DNA of 46,345 bases from CAZJYI01 sp964550025 (GCA_964550025.1 CAZJYI010000089.1:1-46345); one strand, 5' to 3'; positions 25,825 to 34,779 are shown, counted from the first letter of the stretch. The notes: a model not told the origin generated them from the letters alone. Translations and numbers: made by a program.

Positions 25825-28800
25825 ATGAACGGAAGGGGACGAGTCAACAAGTGGGCTGCAGCGGCCTGTGCTCTGATCTCTGCCTTGGCCGTGCCTTGCT
25901 CCCTGCCTGCGGATGTAACGAACGGCCTCGTTGCCTGTTGGCAATTCGATGAGGGCAGCGGCGACACAATCGGAGATTCCTCCGGCAACGGGCACGACGG
26001 CACGCGCCACGGCGGGACTTGGACCAACGGCACGACGTACGGAGGCATGTTCTTCGACGGCGTGGACGACTACTTCGAGGTGCCCCACCATCCGGACTTC
26101 CTGCTGGCCAACGCCATTTCCATAGCCGCCTGGGTGAAGCCGAGCGCCCCAGGCGCGAGGTGCTTCAACGTCTCCAAGACGACACCGGGTACGTGCCATT
26201 TCGAGTGCTACGCTGATCCTGAGTTGACATTTCACTTCTGGCAGGATCCGGGGAGCTGGTCTCGTGGCATTTCGACGGGGGCTGTGGCAGACACCGAGTG
26301 GCATCATGTCTCCGCAGTCTACGGAGCGGCGAAGGTGAAGCTCTACGTTGACGGCATGCTGGACACGGAAGTCTCCATGGGGGCTGCCATGACGGCTGGC
26401 GGGCAGCCGATCTTCATAGGCAAGAACTCAGGCCCGCCTGAGGTATTCTCGCACGGGTCCGTCGACGACATCCGTATCTACAACCGCGAGATCAGCAGTA
26501 ACGACGTGAGCCTTCTTGCCCGCATGCGGTCAGACGAGATGAGCATTTCCGGTACCGTAGGGTACGGTGGCGGCCAGACCGGCACGTTCTGGGTTCTCGC
26601 GTGCACGACAAGCAACCTGTGGCAGACGAATGTGTCGGCCCTCGCATCCCTAGGGGAGTTCACCATAGAAGGGCTGACGCTGGGCTCGAACTACTGGTTC
26701 CATTCATTCCGCGATTCAGACCAAGACGGCTCGAACGACTTCTGGGAGGCCCACGGGTCATACACCGGCAATCCCCACTATGCCGGTGCGCCGTTCCTGC
26801 GCCCGCATATCCAACTATACGACCCGGACTCGGACGGTGATGGGCTCGTGGATTGGTGGGAACTCGATAACGGGATGAACCCAACCAACGTGGACACCGA
26901 TGCGGACGGCCTGCCAGACGGATGGGAAGTCGAGTACGGAACGGGCGCCACAAATGCGAGTGCCAATCTGGACGCCGATGGCGATGGCTTGGGCAACATG
27001 TTCGAGTACCGGCACGGGTTGCGCCCTGATCTTCCCGATACCGATGGCGATGGCGTCAGCGACTACGCCGAATACGTCCAATTCGGGACTGACCCGCTTG
27101 TGCAAGACTCCGACGGCGATGGCATAAACGACGGCTGGGAGGTCGCCCACGGCCTGAATCCCACCGTTGACGATTCCGATCTCGACCAAGACCTCGACTG
27201 GCTGTCGAACCTGGAGGAGTACAACGGCGGCCTCAATCCCACTAATGCGGACACGAACGCCGACGGCACGAACGACTTCGAGCAGGTCATGGGCAAGAGT
27301 GGCGCGCGCTACTCGTACGACCGCGTCGACCGCTTGGTCGGGGTCGAGTACGAGCGGGGGCGGTCCATCGGCTACGCGTACGACGGCAACGGCAGCATGT
27401 TCCGCGAGATCCACCTGGACAGGGACGAGGACGGCGACGGGCTGCCCGACCTGTGGGAGTTTCTGAACGGGCTTTGCTGGACGAACGGCGCGGGCGAGCA
27501 CGGCCTGTACGGCGACCTAGACGGGGATGGCTGGTCCAACTTCCAGGAATGGCAGGCGGCGTCTGATCCTGCTGACGCCGGGAGTATTCCCAGAGCTCTG
27601 GGAACAAGTTCACAGGGAATCTCCTTGATGCAGACACCAGCCACCACGTGTCTGTTCTCGGTGGCGACAGGCCAGCTTGATCAGGAGAGGGCCGAAGAGG
27701 TCGTTGTCGGCCTGGACTGCTGGCCCGTTCCTCCGACCAACAGCATCCGCGTTCTGACCCAATGGGCGGGCGGGTGGACAACCCAGTCTATCGCTGTGGG
27801 ACAGACAGCGGTAAATTCGATTGTAGTTGGCCAAGCCTCCGGTAAAGACGCGCCTGGCATCTATATCGGCTGGCGGAACCAGTCCAACCGCTATGGCGTG
27901 GCTGAGCTATCCGCCGCAGGGGACGCATGGTCAATGCAGACGGTAGCTCGGTCAGCAGCCGGAATCGCGAGGGTGATTGGGCTAAACGCAGAAGGCAAGC
28001 TACTGGCTGAAATCTGGCCGGATGGCGGCCCCGTGCAGGGGCTCTACGGGTTCGCCTTCACCAACGGTTTCTGGCGATCCACGCTTATCGATACCAACCT
28101 CGCACAAGAAGCGGCGGGGGCCATCGATACATCGCCTGTTCTCAGCGACGAAGTGCGCTCAGCCCGCCTGCTCGCCTCCCACATGATGCAAATAGCATTT
28201 GGGGAGGAGACTCAGTCCGTGCCCGTGCCCGGTGACATCTGGGCGATGGGGAAGAACGTGGCGCGCGGCGGAACGGCAACCATGTCTGCCTCTGACGGGA
28301 GCATTTCCCTGAACACGCAAGTTCCCTATGGTGCGCCGCAGGGTGTTCCCACTGCCAGCGCCTGGGCGCAGACCTCCCTGCAATGGGGGCAGAGGTACCG
28401 AGGAATCGTGATCAGCGTGGGCGGACAGTTAGGTTACGGCGGTCAGCATGGTACAATCGGATTCTATCGGGCTCGCTATGGCGGCACAACACTACATGAG
28501 CAGACCGGCGGCGATGGGCATTTCTGTTTGATTCACCTGGTCATGCATGAAGGTACGGTCTTTCACAGAAGGAAGCCTGCTGCCGGTTCGTGGGGACCTT
28601 GGAGTGCTGTTCCCGCCAACGGAGTCCTGCACTTCGACGTCTCTGTCAGCCAGAGCCCCAGGTATGACGGCGGCGGAGCAAACATAGGCGTTGCCATATC
28701 GTATCAGCCCATCCCGTCCTTCTCGGGCGTGGATTCCCGCCTGAGCGGGGATTGCCAGCAAAGCAATGCTGCCTACCGTGCGTCAACGGGTGATTGGTAT

Positions 28801-30459
28801 TTCCGGCAGAGTTCGCCGCAGACCTGGCAGAAGGCCCAGCTCGGGGCTTGGAGTGCGGGCTGCAACCTGCTCTCCGTCACGGACAACGATCTGAACACAT
28901 TCGCCCACGGTTCATTTCCTGGCGAGCATTGGGTTGGCGGTTACAAGGGACATGAATCCGATGCCTGGCGTTGGCTAACGGCACCCCCGGGCTCGTACAG
29001 TAACTGGAGCGAAACAGCAACGAACATGCTTGCTGATTCGTCATGCCGAGCGGAGGCACGCTACATCTTCCTGAACACAAATGGGCTTTGGGGAGTTTCG
29101 AGCAACGATGTTCTTCGCTCTGGCCTATGCGAGGCAAATGAACCTGCTATCTTCCGTCGGCCCTCGCTGATCTCGGCCGCCCTCCCCTCCGACGTTATCC
29201 TGTCCCAGAATGCCGCGCTTGCGATTGGCTCCCTTCGTTCAGGTGCACCCAACAGGTACTCAGTTTGCTGCGGCTTCGTGAGCGATGTCGACGGGAACGG
29301 CCGTGTCAACTCGGGCGACGAGTTCGGCTTGGCCGAGTATGGCGTTTCCCCGACGTCCGTCCAAGAGGTCGCTACATCTTTCTGGCGCCTTGACGGCATG
29401 GAACTCAGCAGTTCATACGGCCTTGCCTGTGCCGACATCCTCAATACATCCACTGACCTGCTCTTCACGGCCGAACCCGACGGGACAGTCTATTCATGGC
29501 TGGACACCTCGGGGACTGGGGGATTGGCCAAAGTCGTCTTCGACGCCCACCACCGAGGCATGTCTTGGCATCAGCTCTCCCGACACCGTGGCCTTGAGCC
29601 TGGCGACAGCCTGATTGGACTGCTTGAGGATCCGGCAAGCCCAGGCGCAGTATCGGTCGTTCGCTGGCCGCCGTTGCAGGGGTTGCCTGCTGTCGACGCG
29701 TGCCAGCAGACCGCTCCCGCGACCCGCATCATGCCCGAACCCGCCGCAGGGGCAGGCGTGTCCCGCGTCGATGTCCGCATCTGGGATGCCGAGGGCAACC
29801 GCTCCCTGCCCTTCCTGCAGTACCAGCCGCCGGGATCGACGAACTGGGCGGACGCCTCCGTGCTGCGGATCGACGGGCAGGCCTACGGCATGGCGATGAG
29901 CGTCGAGGCCATGCCGACGGGCACGACGCACAGCCTGACCTGGAGCTCAGGGACTGACCTTGGCGCCACGTTCTCGGGAACCGTCCTTCTGCAGGCGCGC
30001 TCCCTCGACAACACGGCGTGGGGCGAATGGTCCGACCCCGTCCTGTACCATGTCGCCGCATCCGGCGATTCCGACGGCGATGGGATTCCCGACTCGTGGG
30101 AGCTTGCCAGGCGGCTCGACCCCCTTAGCGGGACAGGCGACGACGGCCCCTCGGGCGACCCCGACGGCGACGGAGTCGACAACCTCTCCGAGTACCTGGC
30201 CGACACCGACCCCATGGACGGCGACTCCTTCCTCGCCATCACGGGCGTCTCCTGGGGCGTCGGGGGGCTGCGGGTAGCCTGGCAGGGCGGCACCGGCGCC
30301 TGGCAGTACCTGCTCCGCAAGGCCGACATCTCTGTGGCAGGCGGGCCGTGGACGGCCGTCTTCACGAACGAGCCGCCGACGGAGGCGGCCGATGAGTGGG
30401 GCGACCACGGGGCGACGAACGGCAGGGGATTCTACCGGGTCAGGGCGGAGAGGAAGTAG
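25825..30459 (+). CDS. Giant secreted protein: LamG, TSP3 calcium repeats, C-type lectin-like domain
   Basis: The 1544-aa product has a signal peptide (about residues 1-29) and a LamG domain (~32-226: GLVACWQFDEGSGDT, WHHVSAVYG, DDIRIYNREIS). From about residue 240 it is a paralogue of the protein at 15556: carboxypeptidase-like domain, TSP3 repeats (DSDGDGLVDWWE, DTDGDGVSDYAE) to ~580, the same embedded YD unit (VGVEYERGRSIGYAYDGNG), propeller-like section, C-type-lectin-like domain (~975-1105: HWVGGYKGHESDAW), and the AEGNRSLPFLQYQ and YRVRAERK terminal block. The main difference is LamG in place of the SBBP propeller at the N-terminus. The ATG at 25825 has GAGGA upstream. It is probably an adhesive or glycan-binding surface protein, and probably the last gene of the operon. 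Confidence 0.87.
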   Translation: MNGRGRVNKWAAAACALISALAVPCSLPADVTNGLVACWQFDEGSGDTIGDSSGNGHDGTRHGGTWTNGTTYGGMFFDGVDDYFEVPHHPDFLLANAISIAAWVKPSAPGARCFNVSKTTPGTCHFECYADPELTFHFWQDPGSWSRGISTGAVADTEWHHVSAVYGAAKVKLYVDGMLDTEVSMGAAMTAGGQPIFIGKNSGPPEVFSHGSVDDIRIYNREISSNDVSLLARMRSDEMSISGTVGYGGGQTGTFWVLACTTSNLWQTNVSALASLGEFTIEGLTLGSNYWFHSFRDSDQDGSNDFWEAHGSYTGNPHYAGAPFLRPHIQLYDPDSDGDGLVDWWELDNGMNPTNVDTDADGLPDGWEVEYGTGATNASANLDADGDGLGNMFEYRHGLRPDLPDTDGDGVSDYAEYVQFGTDPLVQDSDGDGINDGWEVAHGLNPTVDDSDLDQDLDWLSNLEEYNGGLNPTNADTNADGTNDFEQVMGKSGARYSYDRVDRLVGVEYERGRSIGYAYDGNGSMFREIHLDRDEDGDGLPDLWEFLNGLCWTNGAGEHGLYGDLDGDGWSNFQEWQAASDPADAGSIPRALGTSSQGISLMQTPATTCLFSVATGQLDQERAEEVVVGLDCWPVPPTNSIRVLTQWAGGWTTQSIAVGQTAVNSIVVGQASGKDAPGIYIGWRNQSNRYGVAELSAAGDAWSMQTVARSAAGIARVIGLNAEGKLLAEIWPDGGPVQGLYGFAFTNGFWRSTLIDTNLAQEAAGAIDTSPVLSDEVRSARLLASHMMQIAFGEETQSVPVPGDIWAMGKNVARGGTATMSASDGSISLNTQVPYGAPQGVPTASAWAQTSLQWGQRYRGIVISVGGQLGYGGQHGTIGFYRARYGGTTLHEQTGGDGHFCLIHLVMHEGTVFHRRKPAAGSWGPWSAVPANGVLHFDVSVSQSPRYDGGGANIGVAISYQPIPSFSGVDSRLSGDCQQSNAAYRASTGDWYFRQSSPQTWQKAQLGAWSAGCNLLSVTDNDLNTFAHGSFPGEHWVGGYKGHESDAWRWLTAPPGSYSNWSETATNMLADSSCRAEARYIFLNTNGLWGVSSNDVLRSGLCEANEPAIFRRPSLISAALPSDVILSQNAALAIGSLRSGAPNRYSVCCGFVSDVDGNGRVNSGDEFGLAEYGVSPTSVQEVATSFWRLDGMELSSSYGLACADILNTSTDLLFTAEPDGTVYSWLDTSGTGGLAKVVFDAHHRGMSWHQLSRHRGLEPGDSLIGLLEDPASPGAVSVVRWPPLQGLPAVDACQQTAPATRIMPEPAAGAGVSRVDVRIWDAEGNRSLPFLQYQPPGSTNWADASVLRIDGQAYGMAMSVEAMPTGTTHSLTWSSGTDLGATFSGTVLLQARSLDNTAWGEWSDPVLYHVAASGDSDGDGIPDSWELARRLDPLSGTGDDGPSGDPDGDGVDNLSEYLADTDPMDGDSFLAITGVSWGVGGLRVAWQGGTGAWQYLLRKADISVAGGPWTAVFTNEPPTEAADEWGDHGATNGRGFYRVRAERK

Positions 30460-30469
30460 CACCGTGAGG

Positions 30470-30606
30470 CCGCACCGCGCATCACGTGCTCACGCAGGGA
30501 GCTTGGCAAGGCGCAGGGGCGACCCGGCGGGCAAGGGCGCTGTGGGGGATCGTGCGGGGTCGCGTCTGCTGCGGATAGCACCTTCTTGCACAAGGCATCG
30601 CCCCGA
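30470..30606 (+). repeat. Intergenic region with partial dispersed repeat, copy C
   Basis: The block GGGATCGTGCGGGGT at about 30548-30562, preceded by a GGGCAAGGG word, matches the right part of copy A (about 255-292). The GGCTCACGACC part of the family is absent here, so this is a partial or strongly diverged copy. No gene is seen. Confidence 0.4.
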
Positions 30607-31203
30607 TCACGTCTGCTCCCCGTCTCCGGTGTCCGTTGGGTCTTCGTTGAGGGCGACCGCCATCAGAGCGTCTGCCTCCTCGGTGCTCACCTGCATCCAC
30701 GTCTCGATTCTGCTGATGCAAGCGGCCGCCGGCAGCCTGCGGTTGCTTCGCGCGAGCGCCAGAAGCCGTTCGCCGGCAACGGGAGGGGCCAGCGCCCCGG
30801 CAGCGAGAAGTTGATCCAGTATCCACAAGGAACCGTGAACCCTGATGCCCCTTGACTTGGCTTCCCGCCGCATGCGAGCGTCTCCCGTCAATAGGGCTGC
30901 GGACAGCTTGCCGGCCAGGAAGATGCATGAGCAGTCGGGAAAGGAAGGCCCCGAGACCTCGTTCAGCAGTTCCGCTACGGCTTCGATCTCCTCCGCATCG
31001 AACGCATCAGCGATCAGCCTTCCGTCGGCCACGGCAGCAGTGGCGGCATTCAGGACCGACCCCTCCGTCAGTTCCCCCAGGACGAAATCGCTCACGTGGA
31101 ACTCGACGGGGAGTTCCAGCATGACATCCAGAAGGTCGATGTCAACCATGTCGATCAGGATGTTGGCATCCTGTATGGCGACCTTGGGCAACACGGCGGT
31201 CAT
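30607..31203 (-). CDS. PIN-domain protein, probable toxin or nuclease
   Basis: The 198-aa product has the PIN (VapC-like) layout: VAIQDANILIDMVDID with the first acidic residue near position 12, SDFVLGELTE near 38-47, DCSCIFLAGKLSAALLTGDARMRREAKSRGI carrying the later acidic residues near 90-112, and a SLWILDQLLAAG helix. PIN domains cut RNA with Mg ions. The last ~50 residues, after the PIN core, are a small extra region. Its ATG overlaps the stop of the Xre-ImmA gene by four bases, so it is translationally coupled to it. This Xre-COG2856 plus PIN pairing is a known type of putative toxin-antitoxin system. Confidence 0.85.
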   Translation of the reverse strand: MTAVLPKVAIQDANILIDMVDIDLLDVMLELPVEFHVSDFVLGELTEGSVLNAATAAVADGRLIADAFDAEEIEAVAELLNEVSGPSFPDCSCIFLAGKLSAALLTGDARMRREAKSRGIRVHGSLWILDQLLAAGALAPPVAGERLLALARSNRRLPAAACISRIETWMQVSTEEADALMAVALNEDPTDTGDGEQT

Positions 31204-32243
31204 ACGGCAAGCCTGAACTCCCTTCTGAACTGGTCGAAGGGGATCCCCGCCAGTGCAGCCGCCTTGGAGAGGCTGATGACTTCTTCCGCAACTGCCCTGT
31301 CAAGAAGGCGCCTGAAGCGGATGGGGCGTCCGCGGTCTTCGTAGTCCCCGGGTTCGTCGGTGCGCCACCCCCGCTGGTTCACGACCATGTTGAACTGGCG
31401 GTAGCGCGAATCGGAAACGACTCCCAGACCGTGCAACATGGCCATGATCGCCTGGATAGAGATCCCGTAGTTCCCCTTCAGGGCAACCAGCTCGGCCAGG
31501 CCGAAATGATGGCGGAGGCTGCCCAGCTCCTCGTGAAGGACCTCGGGAGGAAGCAGGAACGCGCCCGCGAACGCATGGCAGAGCTTCTCCTGTTCCCTGG
31601 GAGAGATGTCGGGCGGCAGGTCCAGCATCAGGTGACCGACCTCATGGGACACGGTGAACCGCTTGCGGACGGTGTCGAAGGCCTCGTTGACCACGATCAA
31701 GGCGAAGCCGTCGCCGGTTGCGCAAAGACCGTCGAACTTGCTGTCGGCGGCGATCTCCAGAACCTTGACACCCTTTTCTTCGAGGAGACCGAAGAGATCA
31801 TTGACGGGGCCCAGTCCCATCCGCCAGTGCCGGCGCAGATCGAGCGCTGCCGCGCGGGCGTCCTCCGGCGAAGACACAGAGCGCCTGCCCGGCAGGTCGG
31901 GCGCCTCGGAAAGCCCAAGGAGGTCTTCGAGTTCGTGGTACCGTTCAAGAAAGTCGCGGGCCTGCTCCCGAATCTGGGCCTCTCGTCTCTTGGTCAGGCG
32001 GGACTTCTTCCGGAACTCAAGCTCACCGATTGCGATGCTGTCGCTGCGGAAGAAATAGTCGACGGGGACCTCCAGTGCCCGGCCCAAGGCGACCAGAACG
32101 CTGCTGTCGGGGCGCATCTTCCCCTGCTCGTATTTGCCGATGGCGGCATGGGTCACGACCCCTTCCATGCGATCAGCTAAGGCACGCATGGATAGGCCGG
32201 CTCGATGTCGAGCGGCCTTCAGACGGTTCGCGAAGCTACTCAT
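31200..32243 (-). CDS. Xre-family regulator fused to ImmA/IrrE metallopeptidase
   Basis: The 347-aa product has an Xre helix-turn-helix at about residues 4-60 (LKAARHRAGLSMRALADRM, then AIGKYEQGKMRPDSSVLVAL) and an ImmA/IrrE (COG2856) zinc-peptidase domain. The HEVGH motif sits at residues 200-204, after LIVVNEAFDTVRKRFTV, and is followed by HAFAGAFLLP. These proteins bind operator DNA and, in other systems, cleave a repressor or partner under stress. The ATG at 32243 has GAGGGGG upstream. Its stop overlaps the PIN gene start (ATGA). Two GTTGAC-type half-sites in inverted orientation just upstream suggest autoregulation. It is probably the antitoxin or regulator of the pair. Confidence 0.9.
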   Translation of the reverse strand: MSSFANRLKAARHRAGLSMRALADRMEGVVTHAAIGKYEQGKMRPDSSVLVALGRALEVPVDYFFRSDSIAIGELEFRKKSRLTKRREAQIREQARDFLERYHELEDLLGLSEAPDLPGRRSVSSPEDARAAALDLRRHWRMGLGPVNDLFGLLEEKGVKVLEIAADSKFDGLCATGDGFALIVVNEAFDTVRKRFTVSHEVGHLMLDLPPDISPREQEKLCHAFAGAFLLPPEVLHEELGSLRHHFGLAELVALKGNYGISIQAIMAMLHGLGVVSDSRYRQFNMVVNQRGWRTDEPGDYEDRGRPIRFRRLLDRAVAEEVISLSKAAALAGIPFDQFRREFRLAV

Positions 32244-32267
32244 TGTATTCCCCCTCGTTGCATCCAT

Positions 32268-32305
32268 GGTTGACAGGATTGCAGCTACGAATGCGCTTGT
32301 CAACC
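32268..32305. promoter_or_regulatory. Inverted-repeat operator overlapping the -35 of the Xre-ImmA gene
   Basis: GGTTGACA (32268-32275) and TGTCAACC (32298-32303 core, to 32305) are exact reverse complements with centres 30 bp apart, three helical turns. On the minus strand the right arm forms a TTGACA -35 box; a weak -10 (AATCCT) follows 17 bases later. More GTTGAC-type half-sites occur at 32336-32341 and 32461-32466. An Xre-type regulator binding here would repress its own promoter. This is inference from symmetry and position. Confidence 0.45.
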
Positions 32306-32497
32306 GGCAAAAGCCCCGGCTCGATGCCGGGAGAAGTCAACCCGCGGTACCCGATGGCGCGAGCGTCCATCTGGGTTCTTCCGCGTCCCGACTGCACGAT
32401 CCGTAGCACGATCTGACACACATTTCGGCAATGCCTTGCCGTGAATCGTCACAAGTCATTGTTGACAAGAGCGATGCGAAAAGACAAGCCTATGTAC

Positions 32498-32557
32498 GGA
32501 CAGAGCGTTAGCCTCCGGAGCTAAAGGTTGCGCGTTCGATCCGCGCCGGGCGCACCA
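32498..32557 (+). other. 3' fragment of tRNA-Arg(CCG), probable att site
   Basis: The fragment has a perfect anticodon arm (TTAGC/GCTAA stem at 32508-32512 and 32520-32524, seven-base loop CTCCGGA with anticodon CCG), a variable AGGTT, a perfect T-arm (GCGCG/CGCGC around TTCGATC), a CGGGCGC acceptor 3' strand, discriminator A and encoded CCA ending at 32557. The 5' acceptor strand (expected GCGCCCG) and most of the D-arm are missing; homology starts at GGACAGAGC. This is the scar left when an element integrates at the 3' end of a tRNA gene. In this orientation the element lies to the left, with the intact tRNA beyond the window. It is not an intact tRNA gene. Confidence 0.75.
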
Positions 32558-32988
32558 TCCTAGCAGCCGAGTTTTCGGCTCTGCCGCTCTCGCGCCAATC
32601 CCTATCTGTACGCGTCGTGACGGTCATCGACCAAAAGCACCGTGTCGTCTCTCTTCCCGAGTCCCCATAGGTGTCGAGACGTATCTGCAATAAGACAGCT
32701 CGCAAACGTCAGGCACACTCCGTGACCGTGACTTGTGCAGAGGGAGTCGATCTGCCGCCCTGTGACCCAGCCTGGCGCTGGCAACTCGGGAAAGCCAGCA
32801 CAATCCAGCGCCGTCAATGTAACCGATACTCGACCCCATTTTATGATGGAGTTGGGACATCCGCGCGACTATCCTGACGGGGTAAGTCGCTGCCGCGGCG
32901 CGTGCGGCTCGCGTAGTCGACGGGCGCGGAGCGTGTCTGAGACCCGCGGAGCGCCCGCCGGAAGGCAGCCAGTTGAACAGTATCCCGT
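32558..32988. other. Gene-free stretch to the right of the tRNA fragment
   Basis: A small hairpin (AGCCGA-GTTT-TCGGCT, about 32567-32582) follows the tRNA fragment. Short open frames in this region overlap in several phases and show no family I can name. I see nothing else that I can support. Confidence 0.4.
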
Positions 32989-33372
32989 ATGGCTGACGAT
33001 TTCCAGTTCATGAAGCCCGGAAGGCTCATCGACGGCGACCTCAGGCTCGTCCTGGTGAAGGCGCATCCGGCCGACCCGGAGAAGGGACACGTCCCCTGGT
33101 ACCAGTTGGATATGCGCAAGGTTGGAGGCAAATGCAGAATCGGGAGGATATCGCTTCGCGTTGGCTCCATCCGGAAGCTCCGCTGCCCCGGCCATGTTGG
33201 ATACGAGGTGCATAGGCGGTACCGGGGGCAACGATACGCGGCACGTGCCTGCCGGCTCTTGCTGCGTTTGGCAGCGGCCCACGGACTCCATCGAGTCATA
33301 CGCCGCGCCACACGGAGAAACGAGAACGCGGGCGCAGGCTCCAGTAGCACGGGCGCGCCGGGAGAAGAGTGA
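32989..33372 (+). pseudogene. C-terminally truncated GNAT acetyltransferase
   Basis: The 127-aa product starts like a GNAT family member: FMKPGRLIDGDLRLVLV, then GRISLRVGSIRKLRCPGHVGYEV and HRRYRGQRYAARACRLLL, the last carrying the acetyl-CoA-binding R-G-x-x-x-A-like motif. The normal continuation after the ACRLLL helix (a strand with an N and a RR-C-type end) is replaced by RRATRRNENAGAGSSSTG, so the last third of the fold is lost. Full-length relatives are about 170-190 residues. No good ribosome site precedes the ATG. The stop overlaps the next membrane-protein start. It may be non-functional. Confidence 0.6.
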
Positions 33373-33710
33373 TGACAGGTATCCAGTGGGTCATCTTAGT
33401 GCCGGTTGCCATGGCAGCTACCGCGCAGTCTGAGCCGGTCACTGTCGGTCCCCTGGTTCTGCTGGCCGTGCTCATCCCGCTGTTCTTCGTTCCCGTCCTG
33501 GCCATCTCCGGGGTCGGCAAGTACGGCGCATTTGCCGTCCTCCAGCCGATCGTCATTGTCTTGCTCATAGCGTTGGTATTGCTTCTTCTGCTCCGGACCG
33601 AGATCAAGCGAGCATGGCTCCTGTTGATCATTCCCGCACTCTACATTGTCGCCACTTTCGGAACAAACCTGGTCGGTCTGCTTATCGTGAGAATACTGAG
33701 TTCTGCGTAA
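33372..33710 (+). CDS. Small multi-spanning membrane protein, 112 aa
   Basis: The product is almost entirely hydrophobic, with about three membrane helices (VGPLVLLAVLIPLFFVPVLAI, FAVLQPIVIVLLIALVLLLLL, and RAWLLLIIPALYIVATFGT), plus an N-terminal hydrophobic start. No conserved functional motif is visible. Its ATG overlaps the stop of the truncated GNAT gene (TGATG), with GAGAAG upstream, so it is coupled to it. It begins a run of small membrane-protein genes on the plus strand up to 36066. I do not assign a function. Confidence 0.65.
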   Translation: MTGIQWVILVPVAMAATAQSEPVTVGPLVLLAVLIPLFFVPVLAISGVGKYGAFAVLQPIVIVLLIALVLLLLLRTEIKRAWLLLIIPALYIVATFGTNLVGLLIVRILSSA

Positions 33711-33771
33711 GACGAGGCGGCGCCCGTCAAGTTGGCCTGTCAGCACCACATTCGGACGTGAGAGACACCGC

Positions 33772-34110
33772 ATGACATCTCGCATCATTGGTTATCTCCT
33801 GCTCACTGTGGGATTTGCCTTGGCGATGGCATTCGTCTGGCCCGGACTGCACGGTCTGTGCATTCCTTTGGTCCCGCCACAGGTGCATCGCATATACGAA
33901 GAGACTGATGAGACCATTCCTCGACACCATCACCAACAGGCACAACAAGAACTGAACCGTCTGCACCTTGAGAAACGACGAGGCCTGCTGCTTCCCCTCC
34001 TTATGATGCTGTCGGGAGCGGTTCTCCTCGATCTCGCAAACAGACGAACACGGAACCTGAGTCAACCGGGGGGAGAGGAAGAACGGGTTGACGATGACGC
34101 GCGACGATAA
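33772..34110 (+). CDS. Small membrane protein with two helices, 112 aa
   Basis: An N-terminal membrane helix (IIGYLLLTVGFALAMAFVWP) is followed by a polar, histidine-rich loop (HHHQQAQQELNRLH), a second helix (GLLLPLLMMLSGAVLLDLA) and a charged tail. Both ends are probably cytoplasmic. The ATG has GAGAG upstream. I do not recognise the family. It lies between other small membrane-protein genes on the same strand. Confidence 0.6.
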   Translation: MTSRIIGYLLLTVGFALAMAFVWPGLHGLCIPLVPPQVHRIYEETDETIPRHHHQQAQQELNRLHLEKRRGLLLPLLMMLSGAVLLDLANRRTRNLSQPGGEEERVDDDARR

Positions 34111-34214
34111 CGGTGGACGATTGAGCAGACACGAACCATGTTCTTCCCTGCCCCCAGGCGTGGGCGGAGAGCAGAAGGACCGACCGGGTGCCAACTGGCA
34201 GGAGCACGTTGTGC

Positions 34215-34709
34215 GTGAAGACGATTGAGAAGAGCAAACTACAGTGGTGGATGCCAATGCCGTATCAGGTTGAGCGCGCCAAACGCAATCTGTCCAAGGT
34301 CTTTTCCCCTGCCGCCATTGCCCGCATCGTACTGGCTGTCGTGGTCGTCTTTGCTGCGGCCGCCTATCTGCTGCCACAGACAATTCCCGAACTCGAGTTT
34401 GACTGGATGTCCGCGTTCCTGAAGTGCGTCGGATTCCTTCTCGTCATTCTTGTCATGTGCTGTGTCTTGGCGTTCATCCCCCCGATGGTGAGGATCACAT
34501 CCAAGGGCATAGCCATTTCTCAAGGCCAACACTGCCGACTCTACCCGTATGCGGAACTCTGCGAACTCCGCATTGAGAATGCGGCATCTCCTTACCCAAT
34601 GCTGCTGTTCCGGACGCGGTCACAACGAGAGCCAAAACGCTATCCCATTTCTCCAAAGATTGTGCTTGATGATCTGCGGACGCTAGTCGACAAGTACAGA
34701 CCCGAATGA
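34215..34709 (+). CDS. Membrane protein with C-terminal bPH-like domain, 164 aa
   Basis: Two membrane helices (about residues 34-57: IARIVLAVVVVFAAAAYLL, and 70-95: FLKCVGFLLVILVMCCVLAF) are followed by a soluble domain beginning VRITSKGIAISQGQHCRLYPY and ending LRTLVDKYRP. This strand pattern looks like a bacterial PH-type domain attached to a helical hairpin, as in several small membrane proteins. The start is uncertain: GTG at 34215 with GGAG upstream, or ATG at 34251. It precedes the MreB-like gene by 70 bp. Function unknown. Confidence 0.6.
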   Translation: MKTIEKSKLQWWMPMPYQVERAKRNLSKVFSPAAIARIVLAVVVVFAAAAYLLPQTIPELEFDWMSAFLKCVGFLLVILVMCCVLAFIPPMVRITSKGIAISQGQHCRLYPYAELCELRIENAASPYPMLLFRTRSQREPKRYPISPKIVLDDLRTLVDKYRPE

Positions 34710-34779
34710 GAGAACGCACGGAAATCTTCGAAATCGTAGCCTTGATCGCAAGCGCCGCTGTGCTCTCCACCCGGAACAG

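Noticed and set aside
32482..32557. A full tRNA-Arg gene
   Set aside because: The 5' acceptor strand and most of the D-arm are missing, so only the 3' fragment can be supported.
32735..32880. Remnant of an insertion-sequence gene
   Set aside because: Short frames here look faintly familiar but I could not tie them to a family.
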